Source: Hymenolepis diminuta
Taxonomy: Eukaryota > Platyhelminthes > Cestoda > Cyclophyllidea > Hymenolepididae
Length of the DNA: 64,000 nucleotides
Reading direction: 5' to 3'
Assembly: GCA_900708905.1 (NCBI GenBank)
Contig: CAADRB010000002.1
Location: 1,835,830-1,899,829, forward strand
The position numbers and the translations under genes were made by a program. Under the pieces are notes generated by a model. That model had not been told where the DNA came from. It saw only the letters and a program-made list of their open reading frames with translations, and did no database searches. The stretch's first letter is position 1; every line of letters starts with the position of its first letter. This document shows, in pieces, positions 49,728-63,106 of the stretch.

Positions 49728-52700
49728 TTACAAATCATGCTGGCCAATATTCGGGAGAGTATGTTGCTGGTGAGGGTGTACCACTCCTTGGGTTGAATTG
49801 CCAGTTACACCGGAACTACTGTTATGGCGCGGAAACGTAACTGCGACCGAACGCCGTGAGGCAATGTCCTTCAAACTCAAGCCCCCAAAGTTCCTCATAC
49901 TCCTGTAGCGCATTGTATTGGATCCAGAGAGGGGTGTTGCCGGAGCGGCAGATCCTGCAGTTCGCGAAAGTGACCTTGATGGTGAATGAGTGAGGCCACC
50001 ATCCGAACAACAGAGAGCAGACGCGTCTTTCTTGAATTGATTAATGCAAGAAATCCAGGCGTTTCGATCAGTTAGGCTGGGAGCGCGAATAATCCACTGA
50101 CGCACAGTATTCGGACAAACAACAAACTTCTCATGGCTCTCTACATGGCTACGATGGATACGCATTCGACAACGGATACACTCCAGAGCGGGAGGAGGTG
50201 AACGAAGATCAGAACATGAGCGTCGACATACCTCACAAATGGCATTCAAAATTCGGAAGGTCATTGGTTGAAAGGAATGACCTTGCCAGGAAATGTAGTT
50301 GCTAGTGTTGTTGCTACAACCGCCACCCGGGCCGAAAGTTCCGCTCATGATGCTCATTTTATCGGCATCGTTCATTCCGGAATCTTGAGCTATCTCGTCG
50401 GAAATTATACAGATTAGCCGGCAAGCGTCATCTTCTGTAGCGTAGGTGAGGTCTAATACTGTTCCAGGACGCACCGAGAAAATCTAGGAGGACGTTTAAG
50501 ATTATGAAATACTATTTATATAAAATAAGTAGAAAGATAATTGAACAGCAAATCCAGCGGAACGTTACAGTGACAACTGTACGAACAAGGCTTTTTTAGT
50601 CCATAGACGTTCAACATACCAAATAGAAAAGATAGGATGAGCGTTACAATATTCTGGATTTCCCACAAGCTTTGCACGACCGCCCTAATTGCAATTTGTA
50701 ATTTAAATTGAAATATTATGCCAAAATCTTTCTAGCTGAGATTTTACATAAGTTTATATTTTTAGAATATTGTACACGATGTCAAAGTACTGGGGCTTTC
50801 AGCGATCCACTATGTACCAGTAAGAACCAAAGTGAAAGGCAACCTAACGTAGTTCCGAAGAAAATGCCATGGAGGCCCTTGGTGATGAGTTTATAATATT
50901 AGAGAAACTCCGCAAAATCAATTTTACTTTCACGAGTTTAGAAAGCCAACCTCAGAGGAATTTTGCTAGACCAATGAAAAGTAACACTAATACTGAAAGA
51001 GATTAAAAAATAAGATGTGAAACACAACTAAATAAGTTGTCAGCGGAGCAATGGAGAGCTCAAAGCAGTAACCCAAACGCAAGTCTGCAGGGAGATGTAT
51101 TGACTGCACTCGGACATACTTTTACAGAAGCCTCATATGATAGGACAGAAGGATATATCAAGTCAACATGTACTTTTGAGCAGTATATAGAAAGTACATC
51201 TTTCACCTTAATCGTATGCGATTACACAGACTTAAAAATCCCAAAAACCATGTTTATTAAACCATTATCTGCAAAAGTGATATCCAAATCCTCCTACCTC
51301 TACCAAATCTATTTACTCAACATCAAATGAAACCAATAAACTTGTAGTAAACACCCCATGACTTGTGGATCTGCTTATCTGGAATTCCAATTCCTTAAAC
51401 TTTTGGATATGTTATCACTGCAATCTACTTAAATAAAATAAGTAAAAAATGTGAAGCACACCTTTTGAATGGGAATTTCTTCACAAGGCACGGAACCAAT
51501 TTGGTCGCGTTGAACTTTCGATGAGTAGAAGGACACTGACAAGGGACAAATAACAGCGAATTTGGGTATCCAAGCCAACTTCTTCTTGCCCCGTACCTTC
51601 TCGGGGAAATCACACACGCCCTCAATGTAGGGAGACATTGAGGCCTGCACTCCTCCCCTAGGCACAACTGATCCATCTGAAATACTCGGGAGGTTTTCAA
51701 GGGAATGACTAATTTCAGAATGAGATGGTCGTGGCGATGCGGGTTCGTTAGCAATTCTCCCTAGAGAGGAGCTACTTGAAAATACACCGCCTCCTCCGAC
51801 AGCAGATTTTGTGGCGTAGCATTCGTAGAGAGTATTCATTTGGGCATTCACTTTCTCCAACTCCTGTTCTAGATGTCTATTATGATCGGTCAGTTCAGCC
51901 ATGGCCTTTGCCTTCTCCTCATTGTCAGTTTTGAGACGATTTATTGTAGACTGGAGATCCGCAATCTCCTTCTGATGTCTGTGTTCAGCGTTACGCAGTT
52001 GCTTCTCCAAATTAGCAACCTTAACGGCTTCAGTACTCTTCTTTTTCTTTCCTCCTATAGCTGGTACAACGGAAGCAACTTCAAGCAGCTTGGTAACAGT
52101 CTGATCAAGCTTTAACTTCTGAATCTTATTCTCTTTCCTCAAGGCTTGAAGTTGGTCTGTTAGGGTGGATACACTCTCCTCAAGGGTCTTACAATGACGC
52201 ATCAAGTCTTTCCGCTGTTCTGTCATTGTTAGAATCTCACTAGCTTGGCTGATCATCCGGTCTTTTAGGCGAGTAAGCTGCGCCGTTGTTTCCTTTAGAT
52301 CGGTATCATAAGACTTCTTAAGTCCATCTAAATCCACTTTACTGACAGCAAGATTTGACTCAAGACCAAAGTTACGCTCCTTTAACTCTTTGCAGGTAGC
52401 TTGAGTGGACGCGAGAGACGTACGTAAGAAGTCTAATTCTGCCTCTGCTTCAGCCAATTTGGACTTGTACAGATGAGAGAAGGTTTTCTCAACTTGCAGT
52501 TGGTCAGACAGCTCACCCATCTCTTCAGCGTGTAGTCTACGCAAGGAGACTAGTTCAGCCTCAGCTCTGCAAGCTTGTTGCCGCGCTTCTTCCAAATCAA
52601 CTTCCAGTGAAAGGCTTTCGTTAACCGAACTTCTCTGTCTCGCATCATTCACAACAGTAACAATAGGGGATGGGTTAGCTTTAGCAGCAACTAGTTCCTC

Positions 52701-53921
52701 TTTCATAGCAGCCAAAGCCATTCTCTCCTTCTCCAAATCCTCAGCGGTCGTAATGATTTCAGCTTGCAGCCTTTTAACTCGCTCGTTCAGAGCATCGCGT
52801 TCAGATTGAAGACAGTTAACTTGAGTCTTATTCTCATCTCCTAATCGTTCTAATTCCGCCTTTGCAGTGGCTAACTCTCCCTTCATATCCTCCAAACGTC
52901 TTTGGGCCTCATTCATTGCAATCTTATCCACTGCGGCCTGTTTCTCCGCTGCACTCAATTTGGCCCTTGCTTCAGCTAAAGCGCTCTCGATTTCCGCGAC
53001 ATGAGCATCCCCGTTTGTAATTAGGGGTGTTTTTGCCATCGACTCACTCTTCTGTCTACCATCTCCGTTAAAAGTGAATCCAGCAAAGGCTAGGTTATCT
53101 CCAGTAAAATAAGCTGGTGGTCCAACAAGCTTTTTGGTGGCAAAAGCGCCAGCAGAACGCGGAAGATTAGCCGGAGATCCACTTGAGGAGTTCGAAGAAT
53201 CTCCCCCAAATTTCGACTCCGCACCAAGGAGTTCTGATTCATCAAAATTTATATTTGATGTATCCACATCTGAGGTTACCACAGGCTGAATTGGAGGAGT
53301 AATGGATCTTAAATTAGGCCAATCGATGCCCTCAAAAAAAGGATGTCTTTTAACCTCCTCAGCGCCATCTTTTGCACCTAGTCGGTCATTGGGTGCTCGA
53401 AGGAAGTCTCGAATGAGGGATTCGAAATTCGCGGAAATCTCTGTGTCAGTTGGGATTTTGAGTGACTTTTCATAGCCAAGGATTCGTGAGTACGTCTCCA
53501 CAAGGGATTGCCCATAAAAGGCAGTTTCTCCAAAGAGCATCTCAAAGGCAATGACCCCTAGAGCCCACCAATCACATGCAGGGCCGATATAACCCGCTTT
53601 AGACTGACAATTGAGCATTTCAGGACTGATGTAATCCGGAGTACCAATAGGAGAGGAACAGAAGTACCGACCTTGAGAGTCGAGCTGTACACACGACCCG
53701 AAATCGGCTAATTTTAGGTGACCTTGAGCGTCAAGGAGCATGTTATCTGGTTTGAGGTCACGATGAATGTAGCCGAGTTCGTGAAGTGCTTGAAGGGCTA
53801 GAATTGTCTCCGCCAGGTAGAATCGCGCCTGTTCTTCTGTGAATGTGTCGTAGTACTCGAGCCAGTAATATAGATCTCCACCCGGCATATATTCCATACA
53901 CAGGTATATATTGTCCTTGTC
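49728..53921 (-). CDS. ROCK: Rho-associated coiled-coil kinase, 3' part (two exons, 1071 aa visible)
   Basis: Exons are 53921-51462 (820 codons) and 50483-49728 (251 codons plus stop) with a 978-bp intron, phase 0. ROCK is the Rho effector kinase that phosphorylates myosin regulators to control contractility. The window shows the C-lobe half of an AGC kinase: YLCMEYMPGGDLYYWLEYYD, HRDLKPDNMLLD, ADFGSC and IGTPDYISPEML. The kinase extension follows (HPFFEGIDWPNL; FAGFTF hydrophobic motif). Next is a coiled coil of about 400 residues, then a PH domain split by a C1 zinc finger (HSFQPMTFRILNAICEVC, PPPALECIRC). The split PH-C1 arrangement distinguishes ROCK from MRCK and citron kinase. A Ser-rich tail ends the protein. 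The N-lobe (Gly loop, catalytic Lys) is not seen. The first exon edge uses a TTTGCCTTTCAG acceptor, but the frame is open upstream and reads LSFAFQ, so the boundary is uncertain. Confidence 0.93.
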
Positions 53922-54714
53922 CTGAAAGGCAAAAGATAAATTAGTAGTTTGTTCAAAGATCATTGTTAAAAAAGGATGGTTCCTAAGATAGATAGTTTTG
54001 CTTCCAGATTTGATATAAATTGCATACAGAACTTGGCGAACATAAGAAGCATACGTAGCAAATAAAATGCACATTCAAATGGGAGTTCAAACCTATGGAA
54101 ACATAAATGTGGATTTAAACAAGGTTTAAAGAAAGGAATTCTTTAAATTTTATCTAATATATAAGAGAAATTTCACCAGTTAGCAGGCTAGAAACTTCAA
54201 CTAAAGACGGAATTCATCAGGAGAAAAAATACAACTTTATTTTGCCGTAGCATCGCATATCTCAAAAAGAATAGAAAAACAGATCACTCCTAAGTTTTAA
54301 AAAGTCCCTACCATCTGATCTTCTTATTTAAGCAGCAAACAAAGAGAAGGAAAACAGACCGATGAGTTGTTTGAAATATAATCCTGAGTATGGAAAAACG
54401 ATGTCAATGAAATCCGACTCAAGGTTTATTAATTGGACAAACAGTTGATTTGATGAAAACCCTCCGTTCCTGAAAAATATTGCCATTTCCTTATTCAAAC
54501 AGGGCTTCAAGATAATTGGAACATCAAGGAAATTGAGAATTTTCCAAAAAAACTCAACCCAATTACCTCCAAGATAACATACAAGTAAAGTCAATAATCC
54601 TAAGTCCCAAGTCCCCTTAGGAAAGCAATGTTCAACACTCACAGAGTCTTTCTGAGAAGAAATTTGATTTCCGTCAATTCCATTGCTGGTTAGACCTAAT
54701 TAGTGCCATTGGCT

Positions 54715-54790
54715 ATTCCGTTCACTGAGTGTGCACTGACGGACGCCGAACTTACAACCTCTGACTCCACACACGATGAAAGATAAAAAT
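54715..54790 (-). repeat. SINE-like (tRNA-like) repeat copy, minus strand
   Basis: On the minus strand it reads GTCAGAGGTTGTAAGTTCGG, then CGTCCGTCAGTGCACACTCAG and TGAACGGAATAGCC. The segment AGGTTGTAAGTTCGGCGTCC resembles a tRNA T-arm/B-box. It matches in order the plus-strand unit at 54878 (GTCAGAGGTCATGG, TGCACATCCAGTGA, GGAATGGC), so the two form an inverted pair about 90 bp apart. Confidence 0.5.
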
Positions 54791-54877
54791 TTCCTTTAGC
54801 AGTCCATATTTTCAGACAAAAGCTTCAGGCTGTTGATTTGTGGCGATCTTCCCTACTGAATAGATTATTTTCAGCTC

Positions 54878-55020
54878 GTCAGAGGTCATGGATTCAAAGC
54901 CCACCTATGCACATCCAGTGAGAGGAATGGCTCAATCGCACTGGATGAGTTTGACTAACAAAATGCTCCACGATATCACTATCCGAGATGAGTGCTAGAT
55001 TAAGTTTTTCATAAATAGGT
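54878..55020 (+). repeat. SINE-like (tRNA-like) repeat copy, best example
   Basis: GTCAGAGGTCATGGATTCAA contains a B-box-like GATTCAAAGCCC. TGCACATCCAGTGAGAGGAA follows, then a tail with CTCCACGATATCAC related to the repeat at 4985 and 37633. About 23 of 27 bases over CAAAGCCC to CAGTGA match the 58385 copy. This suggests a tRNA-derived short element of about 140 bp. Confidence 0.5.
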
Positions 55021-56934
55021 TTAAGAGTTTTGAGCATTGGCCTTGTTGTTTACCAGACTTTAGCTATATTAGGGTCACGTAATACTTAGTACTTAGACCC
55101 CACAAAAAAATGTAGACCCAAATATCCTAAATAACTAAGTCGTGTTTCTTATCTCCTGTTTTCTTCTATCTCAAATTCCCTTAACAAGAAGACCAAATAA
55201 TTAACTTAACTCTAAAATATTAGTATCTACCCTCCTTGGAAATGAAATTGACCGAATAAGATTAGAGTTTGACACGCTTTTTATTATACGAATTCAAGAG
55301 AAGGTGTCATGATATGGGAGAGGAGATTCTGGTAAGAAAGTACAATAGACAAAAAATATTGACAGTCTCTTAATTTACGTCAAAGAGAGAAATCTAGGAA
55401 GCTAAAGAGCCTTAAATTAAAAGATGATCAAAAGGTGTTGGTTTAATCGAGCTAATAAGGCCTTCATTCATGACGAACGACATCCGCCACCGACACCTTC
55501 CGGTCTAAGCTCCAATCGACATTAACAGTCTTGAATAACCCATGATATCATGAAGCAACTAAAATCAGAAATGATTTCTTGCTTCTCGATTTCCTTTTTT
55601 CCTCAGACAAAAGTAATAAAGAAAGCTATACGCCTCTCTGTCTATCTCTGGCACGAGTTTTAATTGATAATTTGCCTTACTTGGTAAAATAGTATCAACC
55701 ATTTCAATCATTATAACAGTGTACATCGATTTGTTTCCTAACAAAGGCAGATAAGTATGAAATCGCTTCTAGTCATATTAACAGCTGCATTAATATTGAA
55801 GGGAGGAATATTTTTTACTAAACTCTCTCTCTTATTTCAAATAGAATAATGAAATTTAGAGTGGTGGAGAGGAGAAAGGAGGAGGAATCAGGCAGTGGGA
55901 GAAGAGACGAAAATTGCTAGGTGTCAGACAACAGGATGACGGCCGAACGACAGTATGCAAGCGAGAAAGCTTACTTTTTGAATAAACAACAGCATACATT
56001 CACGGGAATTGGCTAAAAAACGAGAAAACATAAAGGCCACTGCTACAGGACTACAGAAGCCGACAATAAACTATTCAGTGGTTGAGAAATTTAAAACAAG
56101 CGTGAGAAACGAGATACAACCTATTGGCAAAGTCAAATCACGTGCCACTCGAGAAGTGTGCTTTCGTGACTAACACATCATATGATTAGGTGTACAACTT
56201 GATTAAAACTCGATGATTTCGCACCGCTATTAGAATTAATCGAATTGAGATGTAGTATTCAAGCTGGCTCGAACCCGGCCAACCGTGAACTGAAAGAGGT
56301 GAGGAAGTTGGGAGGTGAGGAGCGAAAATGTGGATAGGAAAGAGAGACAGCAGTGATACTAAGGGGAGTAGACTTTAATTTCATACTCTTTTCCCCTAAT
56401 TTCACATGACAATTTGACATCTGATTAAGCATAATAGTTTACAATAGCTTGTCATGTTTGGATGCTAATTTATGACCAATAAGTACAGTAGTGGACATCG
56501 ATTTTCGTTCTATTGACTCTTATCCGCCTCCCACAATGTGGTCTGGAAAACTCCTTTCCCATGTAATTTAATTCGTGTTTTAAGTTTCATCCCACATTTA
56601 GACCAACATTTTCAGATCGCCTCGAGTTAAGATTCCAATTTTACGAGGAAGGGGAAAGTTGGGCATGTAAGATGTAGTAGTAATGGGGGTGGGGCAACAA
56701 GCCTTGATTTCATTAAAATCCCTTCCCCTCCCACACTACTATTTTTAAAATAACCTAACGTGGTAATTTCAGATCCGATTATAATGCGATGATTTGTTTT
56801 AGTGGCGTCTTGCTCTGCCACATGTGATTCTGGTTATTGAGTTAAAACTATATATTCCCAATTTTCTGATAATCGTACGAGTATTCTGAAGCCATCCTGA
56901 TAAGAAAATCATATTCTAACACTTCCTTGATAAC

Positions 56935-57005
56935 GGTAGTGCAGTCAGTCATATCGTTCACTAAGTGAGAACTGATCACATGACCTCTGTCCTCTGCGCC
57001 AACCA
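56935..57005 (-). repeat. SINE-like repeat fragment
   Basis: On the minus strand it reads GACAGAGGTCATGTGATCAG, then TTCTCACTTAGTGAACGATA. This is the same core and order as the 33417, 54715 and 54878 units. Confidence 0.4.
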
Positions 57006-58384
57006 GTTTAATGTTTCTTGATTTCCCCAGGTAAATTACCTCCTTATTCATGACTAAGTCATACCTTCTTTGTTTAGTGCGCATTATCAAAGAAGTGCAC
57101 ACACTAGTCTATTACTGTTCAACAGTAGTCAATATGATTTCCAGTAACGAAGTTGTTCTAACTCTCAATTTGTGCGAACTTTACCTTAACGCTATCAAAC
57201 TATTGACCTCTGTGGATGTGTTTACGTAAAACCCAACTTATTTATTCGAAATGATTGCATTTAATGAATAAAACCACCTAACTTCAATGTAGACTTCTCT
57301 GGCCCATGTAACTGCAAATATAATAAAATCATACATTACAGCAATTACACTGAAATAATTAACTCAAAGATTTTGAAAGTGTTCATTCCATTCCTCACTG
57401 TAGATACACGATTGGCAAACAACTTGAAGCCGATAAACATAGCCAAATCTTCAGTTTGACATTTTTGTAATCGAATGAGCTAGATCTCAGATGTAGTGTA
57501 GTGCATGTCCCAAACCGCACAATTTAATGGTTGATGACCCACAGTTAACATAAATTCAAACCATTTAAGAACGATTAGAACTCAAACGCAATTAAACGAG
57601 ACGGTCTGGAAAGAGAAGAAGAAGAAGGAGGGGGAGGGACGGGGCAAGAATGAGCTCCCTCTACTTTAAAAAATATTAATTTCAATCTTAAAAACATTTA
57701 CTCAAGAGAACGTTTTCACACTTTTTTTCAAGTGCACACAACAAAAAAACAAGATCGTTAGCAAAATTGAAAGCTTGAAAGTTACGTATGCATGTGTGCA
57801 GAGAAACAGAAACTGCAAAACCCAGCAAAACAAAACCAACAAAACTTTCCACAAAAGCGATGGCAGCGGTGGAGAAAGATTTCTAACTGACTTGCTTATC
57901 TCTGACTCTTCTTTGCCAAAATACGCCAAAAAAAGCAGAAGGGAGAAGTGCCTACTATATAGGCTTGCTTAAAATGCTGATTAAGAAGGGGAGGGGAAGA
58001 GGGGTGGTGGAGATGGTGGCGCCGACAGGCTACGGCAGCTTCAGGACTGCATAAAAAATGTCACTTTTGAGATGGAAACTGTGGGGGAGTACACTTTGAT
58101 GTGCGTTGAGAAATTAGAAATTAATAGAACAGTGGAAAAAATGGAAATAATCCGGAGATTTTTCCATCTTATTGAGAAACAAAAAGAACATCTCATTTAT
58201 ATCGCATAATCAGTAGAAATCAGACAGAAAGATTACAGGTTTGAAGTGTGGCTGTGTTATAAGAACGTAATTTGCAAAATTAGGAGATCGTGATCTTTCT
58301 AAAATAGAATTCGAGTGTAAAGTTCAGTTGAAACTATTTGAATATTCACCTAAACCTAGCAATATTTGTGGTCAACATGCGCAA

Positions 58385-58470
58385 CCACCAAGTCGGAGGT
58401 CGAAAGATCAAAGCCCTTCAATGCACATACAGTGATGCCCTACCGCACCGGCTAATTCTGGTCTATAAAT
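58385..58470 (+). repeat. SINE-like repeat copy
   Basis: Contains GTCGGAGGTCGAAAGATCAA, then AGCCCTTCAATGCACATACA and GTGATGCCCTACCGCACCGG. It matches the 54878 unit over CAAAGCCC(N)5TGCACA(T/A)(A/C)CAGTGA. No coding capacity. Confidence 0.45.
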
Positions 58471-59094
58471 TTTAAATTAAGCATACATGTTTTCCTAACC
58501 TATACTGAAAAGGGTTAATTTTGGTTAACTTCAATGCTAAATTTAAGGTTAAAAAAAAAGAATTTAATTTGTCCAAACAAAATGGATATTTACGTAAGAA
58601 GCTTTCATTTGTTTATTTATACAACCATCCGAGCTAGACAAAAAGCTCTGGTAGATTTGAATTTAACCCCATCATTAAGGCGTTGCAACCAGTTATTACA
58701 GTACAAAGTGGATGACCCTCTGTGTCTATAGGAATATTAAAAAAAAAAAAAACATTTTTTTCATGTGAGAGATTTTGGGACTGCCTAACATTCATGAGAT
58801 TATTTGGATCAACCCAAGATGCAGCATAGTTAATAGCGAAAGTGAAATAATAAAGTGCAGAAAATAATCGACTATGAAAAGCGACTCACAAGAGCTAAAA
58901 ATTCAGGTAATACTGTTAACTACATTTTTTCCATGAAGAGTAGAGATGATAAGATAAGTGAAAATATAAAACTAGTAATAAATTGGACCTTTAACCTCTT
59001 ACTGAGTAACAGAAGGCATGAAAAGAAGGATGATTAAAAAGGATATGGAGATTTTAACCTGTTCAAAACCGTGACATTATTGGCACACTATGAG

Positions 59095-59270
59095 GTCAGG
59101 AAGCCAGTTGTCAAAGTGCGAAGAAGAACGACGAAGGATCATTAGGGAAGTTCATGCTCAAATCTATGCAAAAAAGACACAAGGAACTGTTATACAAAAC
59201 TTAAGAGCGCAGTTACCATGGTGGAGTTCTGATGAGACGAGCATTTTGAAGAAACTTTAAATCTTATCAA
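59095..59270 (+). repeat. Copy related to the mariner-like remnant at 62.9 kb
   Basis: GAAGGATCATTAGGGAAGTT followed by CATGCTCAAATCTATGC and CATGGTGGAGTTC resembles GAAGGATAATTACACAAGTA, CATGCTAAGATCG and a later GATGGAGTTCC at 62910-63000. Both could be pieces of one transposase-derived repeat. The similarity is partial and was judged by eye. Confidence 0.3.
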
Positions 59271-62200
59271 ATCTGTTCCGAATTCAATGGTTCGAGTGAC
59301 GTTATGCCGAAAGTATTCCCTTAACAATTCTTCAAACAAGATGAGTGTATGTTTGCAGAACAATTGTCCATTTATCTATTTGTATTGGTGCTAGATCAAA
59401 CGCCAAAGCCGATGGTATATCATAGGCTCCTTTATGATAATGGAACAAGCTAGAAAGCTTAGTCATTTCACTACTACAAAATCAATTACACGTATACATT
59501 TCAAAAAAATATCAAACAAACGAAAAACAGGATCAATCAAGCAGAAACAAAAAAGTAAGAATGAATGACATTTTTTGACAAATTCTTCGCTTTTTATTCT
59601 TATTCCCTTCCTCAGTGCCTGATATTTTACAGGATTCATTCTTCCATTTGTTCATGAACTAACAGCCTTTTTTTTCTAAGAATAAAAAAGGCTGAAATGA
59701 TGGCAATCCATCTCATTTCACGACAGATTTTCAAAAAAATTACAAAAATAACATCTTTACCTTTACTAAAAAGAACAAAAACAACATTATCTAATGTCTA
59801 AACTCTGAACCAGGCTGATTTATAAAAATATCACAAATGGATGCAAAGGCCTTATTAACCACCCATTCTAATTAAGAAAACATTGAGCTTATCCTTATTT
59901 TAAGAACATGCGTAATTAGGAGAGAAGGCAACTTCCCTTGTTCACGCAGGTCAATTATTAAGTTATGATATGCAGTCTTATATAGTAGTTTATTCAGGTT
60001 AAGAAATGTATCTTTTTTTCCTTATTTAATGTCATCAGACTGAATAAATTAAGATAAATAATCATAACATTAAACCAGTAAGTAGTCAAGTCTCGTTAAG
60101 ATTTAGACGCAAATCCCATTGATTCCCAATCGATACGTAAACGGACTTATTTCATAGTTTAAAAATGGTATATTGTATGATAGAAAGTTGGCAATTTCTA
60201 AAGCACTATACTGTTTTACCTCATTCACGGACAAGCAATGTATAATATTCTTCCCATTTACCGGAGAAGAACCTAAAACGGATGCACTGTACGTTGGATG
60301 TCATAATTTCACCAAATGAATGAGAATAAGATGTTCTATTACCACTTTCACTAATCGAAAGCATTCTACAGACCAATAGACCAACAGAATACTAAGATCT
60401 TACCCCTGATGAGTACTTGAATTTACACCCAAATAAAGCCACAATGCCTACACAATCACATTACATGGATCATTAAACTCTCGCAGAAACCGCAACAGAA
60501 ATGAGATTATCCATAATCTGAAATTGTTTTAATCAGCCGAAAAAGACAAACGGTAAAATAAAATAAGATCCCCTTTCTTTAGAACGATAAGATTGATAGG
60601 AGAGGGGCCTTAAACTGTCAACTAAAAGAAATCTGCCATCCAGTCAAAACGGATAATATAAACGAGCACCCCTGTCCCTCTTCTATTCTAGCTAAAATTG
60701 GATTTTCCCTGGCAGATTTAAGTCCTAGTATTTGAAAAGAGAGTGATTTTACGATTAAATTAAATCCAAGCCATGACTTTTTAGCCCCTATATCATCAAA
60801 TCAACAATTTAACGGTCACTTCTAATTAGCATTCATTCACATTAAAGGATAGAATCAGAGAGAAACACACTAAACCTTATAATGAATAATTCAATAAAAA
60901 TGCAAAACACTTTACTTCACTAAAGCAGAGTAACCTCAAGACGGGTTAGATGGATGGTTCGATCATTGATAAGATCGAATGATTTCGAAACTGTTAGAAA
61001 ACCGAATTTCAGTTTCTGGGTGCACGCGAGTATGTGGTCCATCAGAACTGAAACAGTTCACTCATCTCTTAATTAATTTTCCACTTTTGGTGTCTATGAA
61101 TCGAATCCTCCAGCAGTGGTTCATTATTGATTACTAATAGTTTCCACAGAATCCTACTGGCATACACCTCTGCATTTATTTAGTAACTTAAGAGCTTCAG
61201 GGTGAACGGTTTTCCTCTTTTCCCTTCATCTGGGGTCTGAATCATACAGGATTATAATGAAGTCTACTGATGCATGAGTTTCCACAATAGTTAATATCAG
61301 TCTACAGACAGAGAGACTTATATTTTATCTGCGGTATTTTACTAACCTTTTTTCCTGCTTACTTTACACGAATTTTACCGACTCTTCATTGCAATAACTT
61401 TCTCCCACCAACACTTGCACGTCAGCTTTTTATCTTTATACACATTTTCACTCTTTTCACATTGACCAATCAAATGCACTTGATGCGGTCACTCAATGCG
61501 GTCACTCAATGCGGTGTTTCAATTTTCTCCGTACAATTTAGGCACAAAAGTAAAAATATGAATTAGAGGAGAGAAAATTTTGTCCATTTTCTCGCTGCGT
61601 CTTACCTTAGCCTATATTGGGTTGTAACAGTTTGTACAGAGTTAGAAGAGCTACATACGAAATCCTAAACACCCGCAACCTTATAAATACCGGAGAAGCA
61701 TTCGGAGCGAAAAGACACTTTCCTCCCATTGATGATGTGGATTCAGAGGCACTTACATCAAATAAAAGACTGGCAATAACGGCAAGTACAAAAAGAAATG
61801 AGAATATTCCTACATGGTATATTCAAGGATAAGCTATAAATAGTAGAATAAAAAAGCACCCAAACGAGATTTAATCAAGCTAAGGGTTTGGCAAAAGAAC
61901 ATGAACCAAAATTGAAACAATGGGGAGACCATCAGAAAAGTAAGATTTTGCTTTTAAATGCAAAACAAATTCCAATTTTCAATAGTGTCGTCTAAAATAT
62001 CACTTGATTCCTCGTCATTCAATCAAGACGAAAAAGGACGATTCCAATGGAATAAACCTCATTAATATTCTCGGTGTCTGTAATTCACTAAAGAGAATGG
62101 CAGAACTAAATTAGGCCCAAGGGAAGACTTCATTCGATCACTGTTGAATAAAAAAGTCCTACAGCTAGTTTTGATTAGCATTCACTCACTCATAAATGGA

Positions 62201-62798
62201 CAGAGCCGGGAAGGATAGATAGAGAGGTTATAATTCAAGATAAAAATCGGATCAGAGAGAAGAGTAAAATTGTCTGTGTGTGAGAGTCAGCGAGGAGGTG
62301 CGTGGCTAAGTTGAATTATGATTTGAGAGCGTAGAGAGTTGTGAATCCTGCATGGAAGAGAAATGTGAAAGTAAAGTGGGCGATTTAGAAGCGCCAGTCA
62401 TAGAGCGAGGGGAAAGGGACACATTAAAACTGAAGTGAGGAAGGCCAGTGAGAAGAGATTTTTAAATTGCAAAGATTGGAGACAGCTTTTATGGTGCAAG
62501 TAGAAATTTAACCTTAGTTATTTTACTAATTCATTTTATATTAATTAGAGAAATCTAGCTTAGTATAAATTCAGCCATTACTTCCGTCAAATTTCTAGAA
62601 AAAATGCGAAAACGAACAAAAGGGAGTAAAGATAGAGAATGAAAAAAGTAATCAGTTAGGTCTCTATCACACCATCGACAGAATTATCAAAAAAGATCAA
62701 AGCTTGGGTGAGACCATTTATGACATATTTGTCTTGACTTCGAATCATCCAAAGACTACAGATGACGAAATAAGTTAAGTTGCCTTAACTATCTACGA

Positions 62799-63106
62799 GG
62801 TGATCAAAAAGAAACTCCCTATAAGGATCTTCAAGTGTTTAAATATCCAAGAACGTGTCAAGTTATCGGTATAATATGAAGTTCGAGAACTGATTGCTCA
62901 CGTGAAAAGAAGTTGAAGGATAATTACACAAGTACATGCTAAGATCGTCAAGAAGCGTCGTCCAAGACTCAAGGTCATGTGTTGAATGATGGAGTTCCAG
63001 GCAGTCTAATACCTGTTTAAAATTTGAATTTACAAGAAAACTTTGTTATGTTGTTATCCATGTCCGGTTTTGGTTTCTAAAATAGGAAGTCACTTTTTAA
63101 TCAACC
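62799..63106. mobile_element. Mariner-like miniature element (308 bp) with imperfect terminal inverted repeats
   Basis: The left end reads GGTGATCAAAAAGAAACTCCCT. The right end, reverse complemented, reads GGTTGATTAAAAAGTGACTT then CCT. The two agree at most of about 22 positions, and GGTTGATTAAAAAGT is typical of mariner termini. The interior has no intact transposase frame, only short stretches. A TA target duplication is not visible, so the element is old or the ends are imperfectly placed. Confidence 0.4.

Noticed and set aside
49822..50010. Minus-strand frame within the last ROCK exon
   Set aside because: Overlaps the ROCK C-terminal reading frame in another register; the ROCK frame carries the C1/PH similarity.
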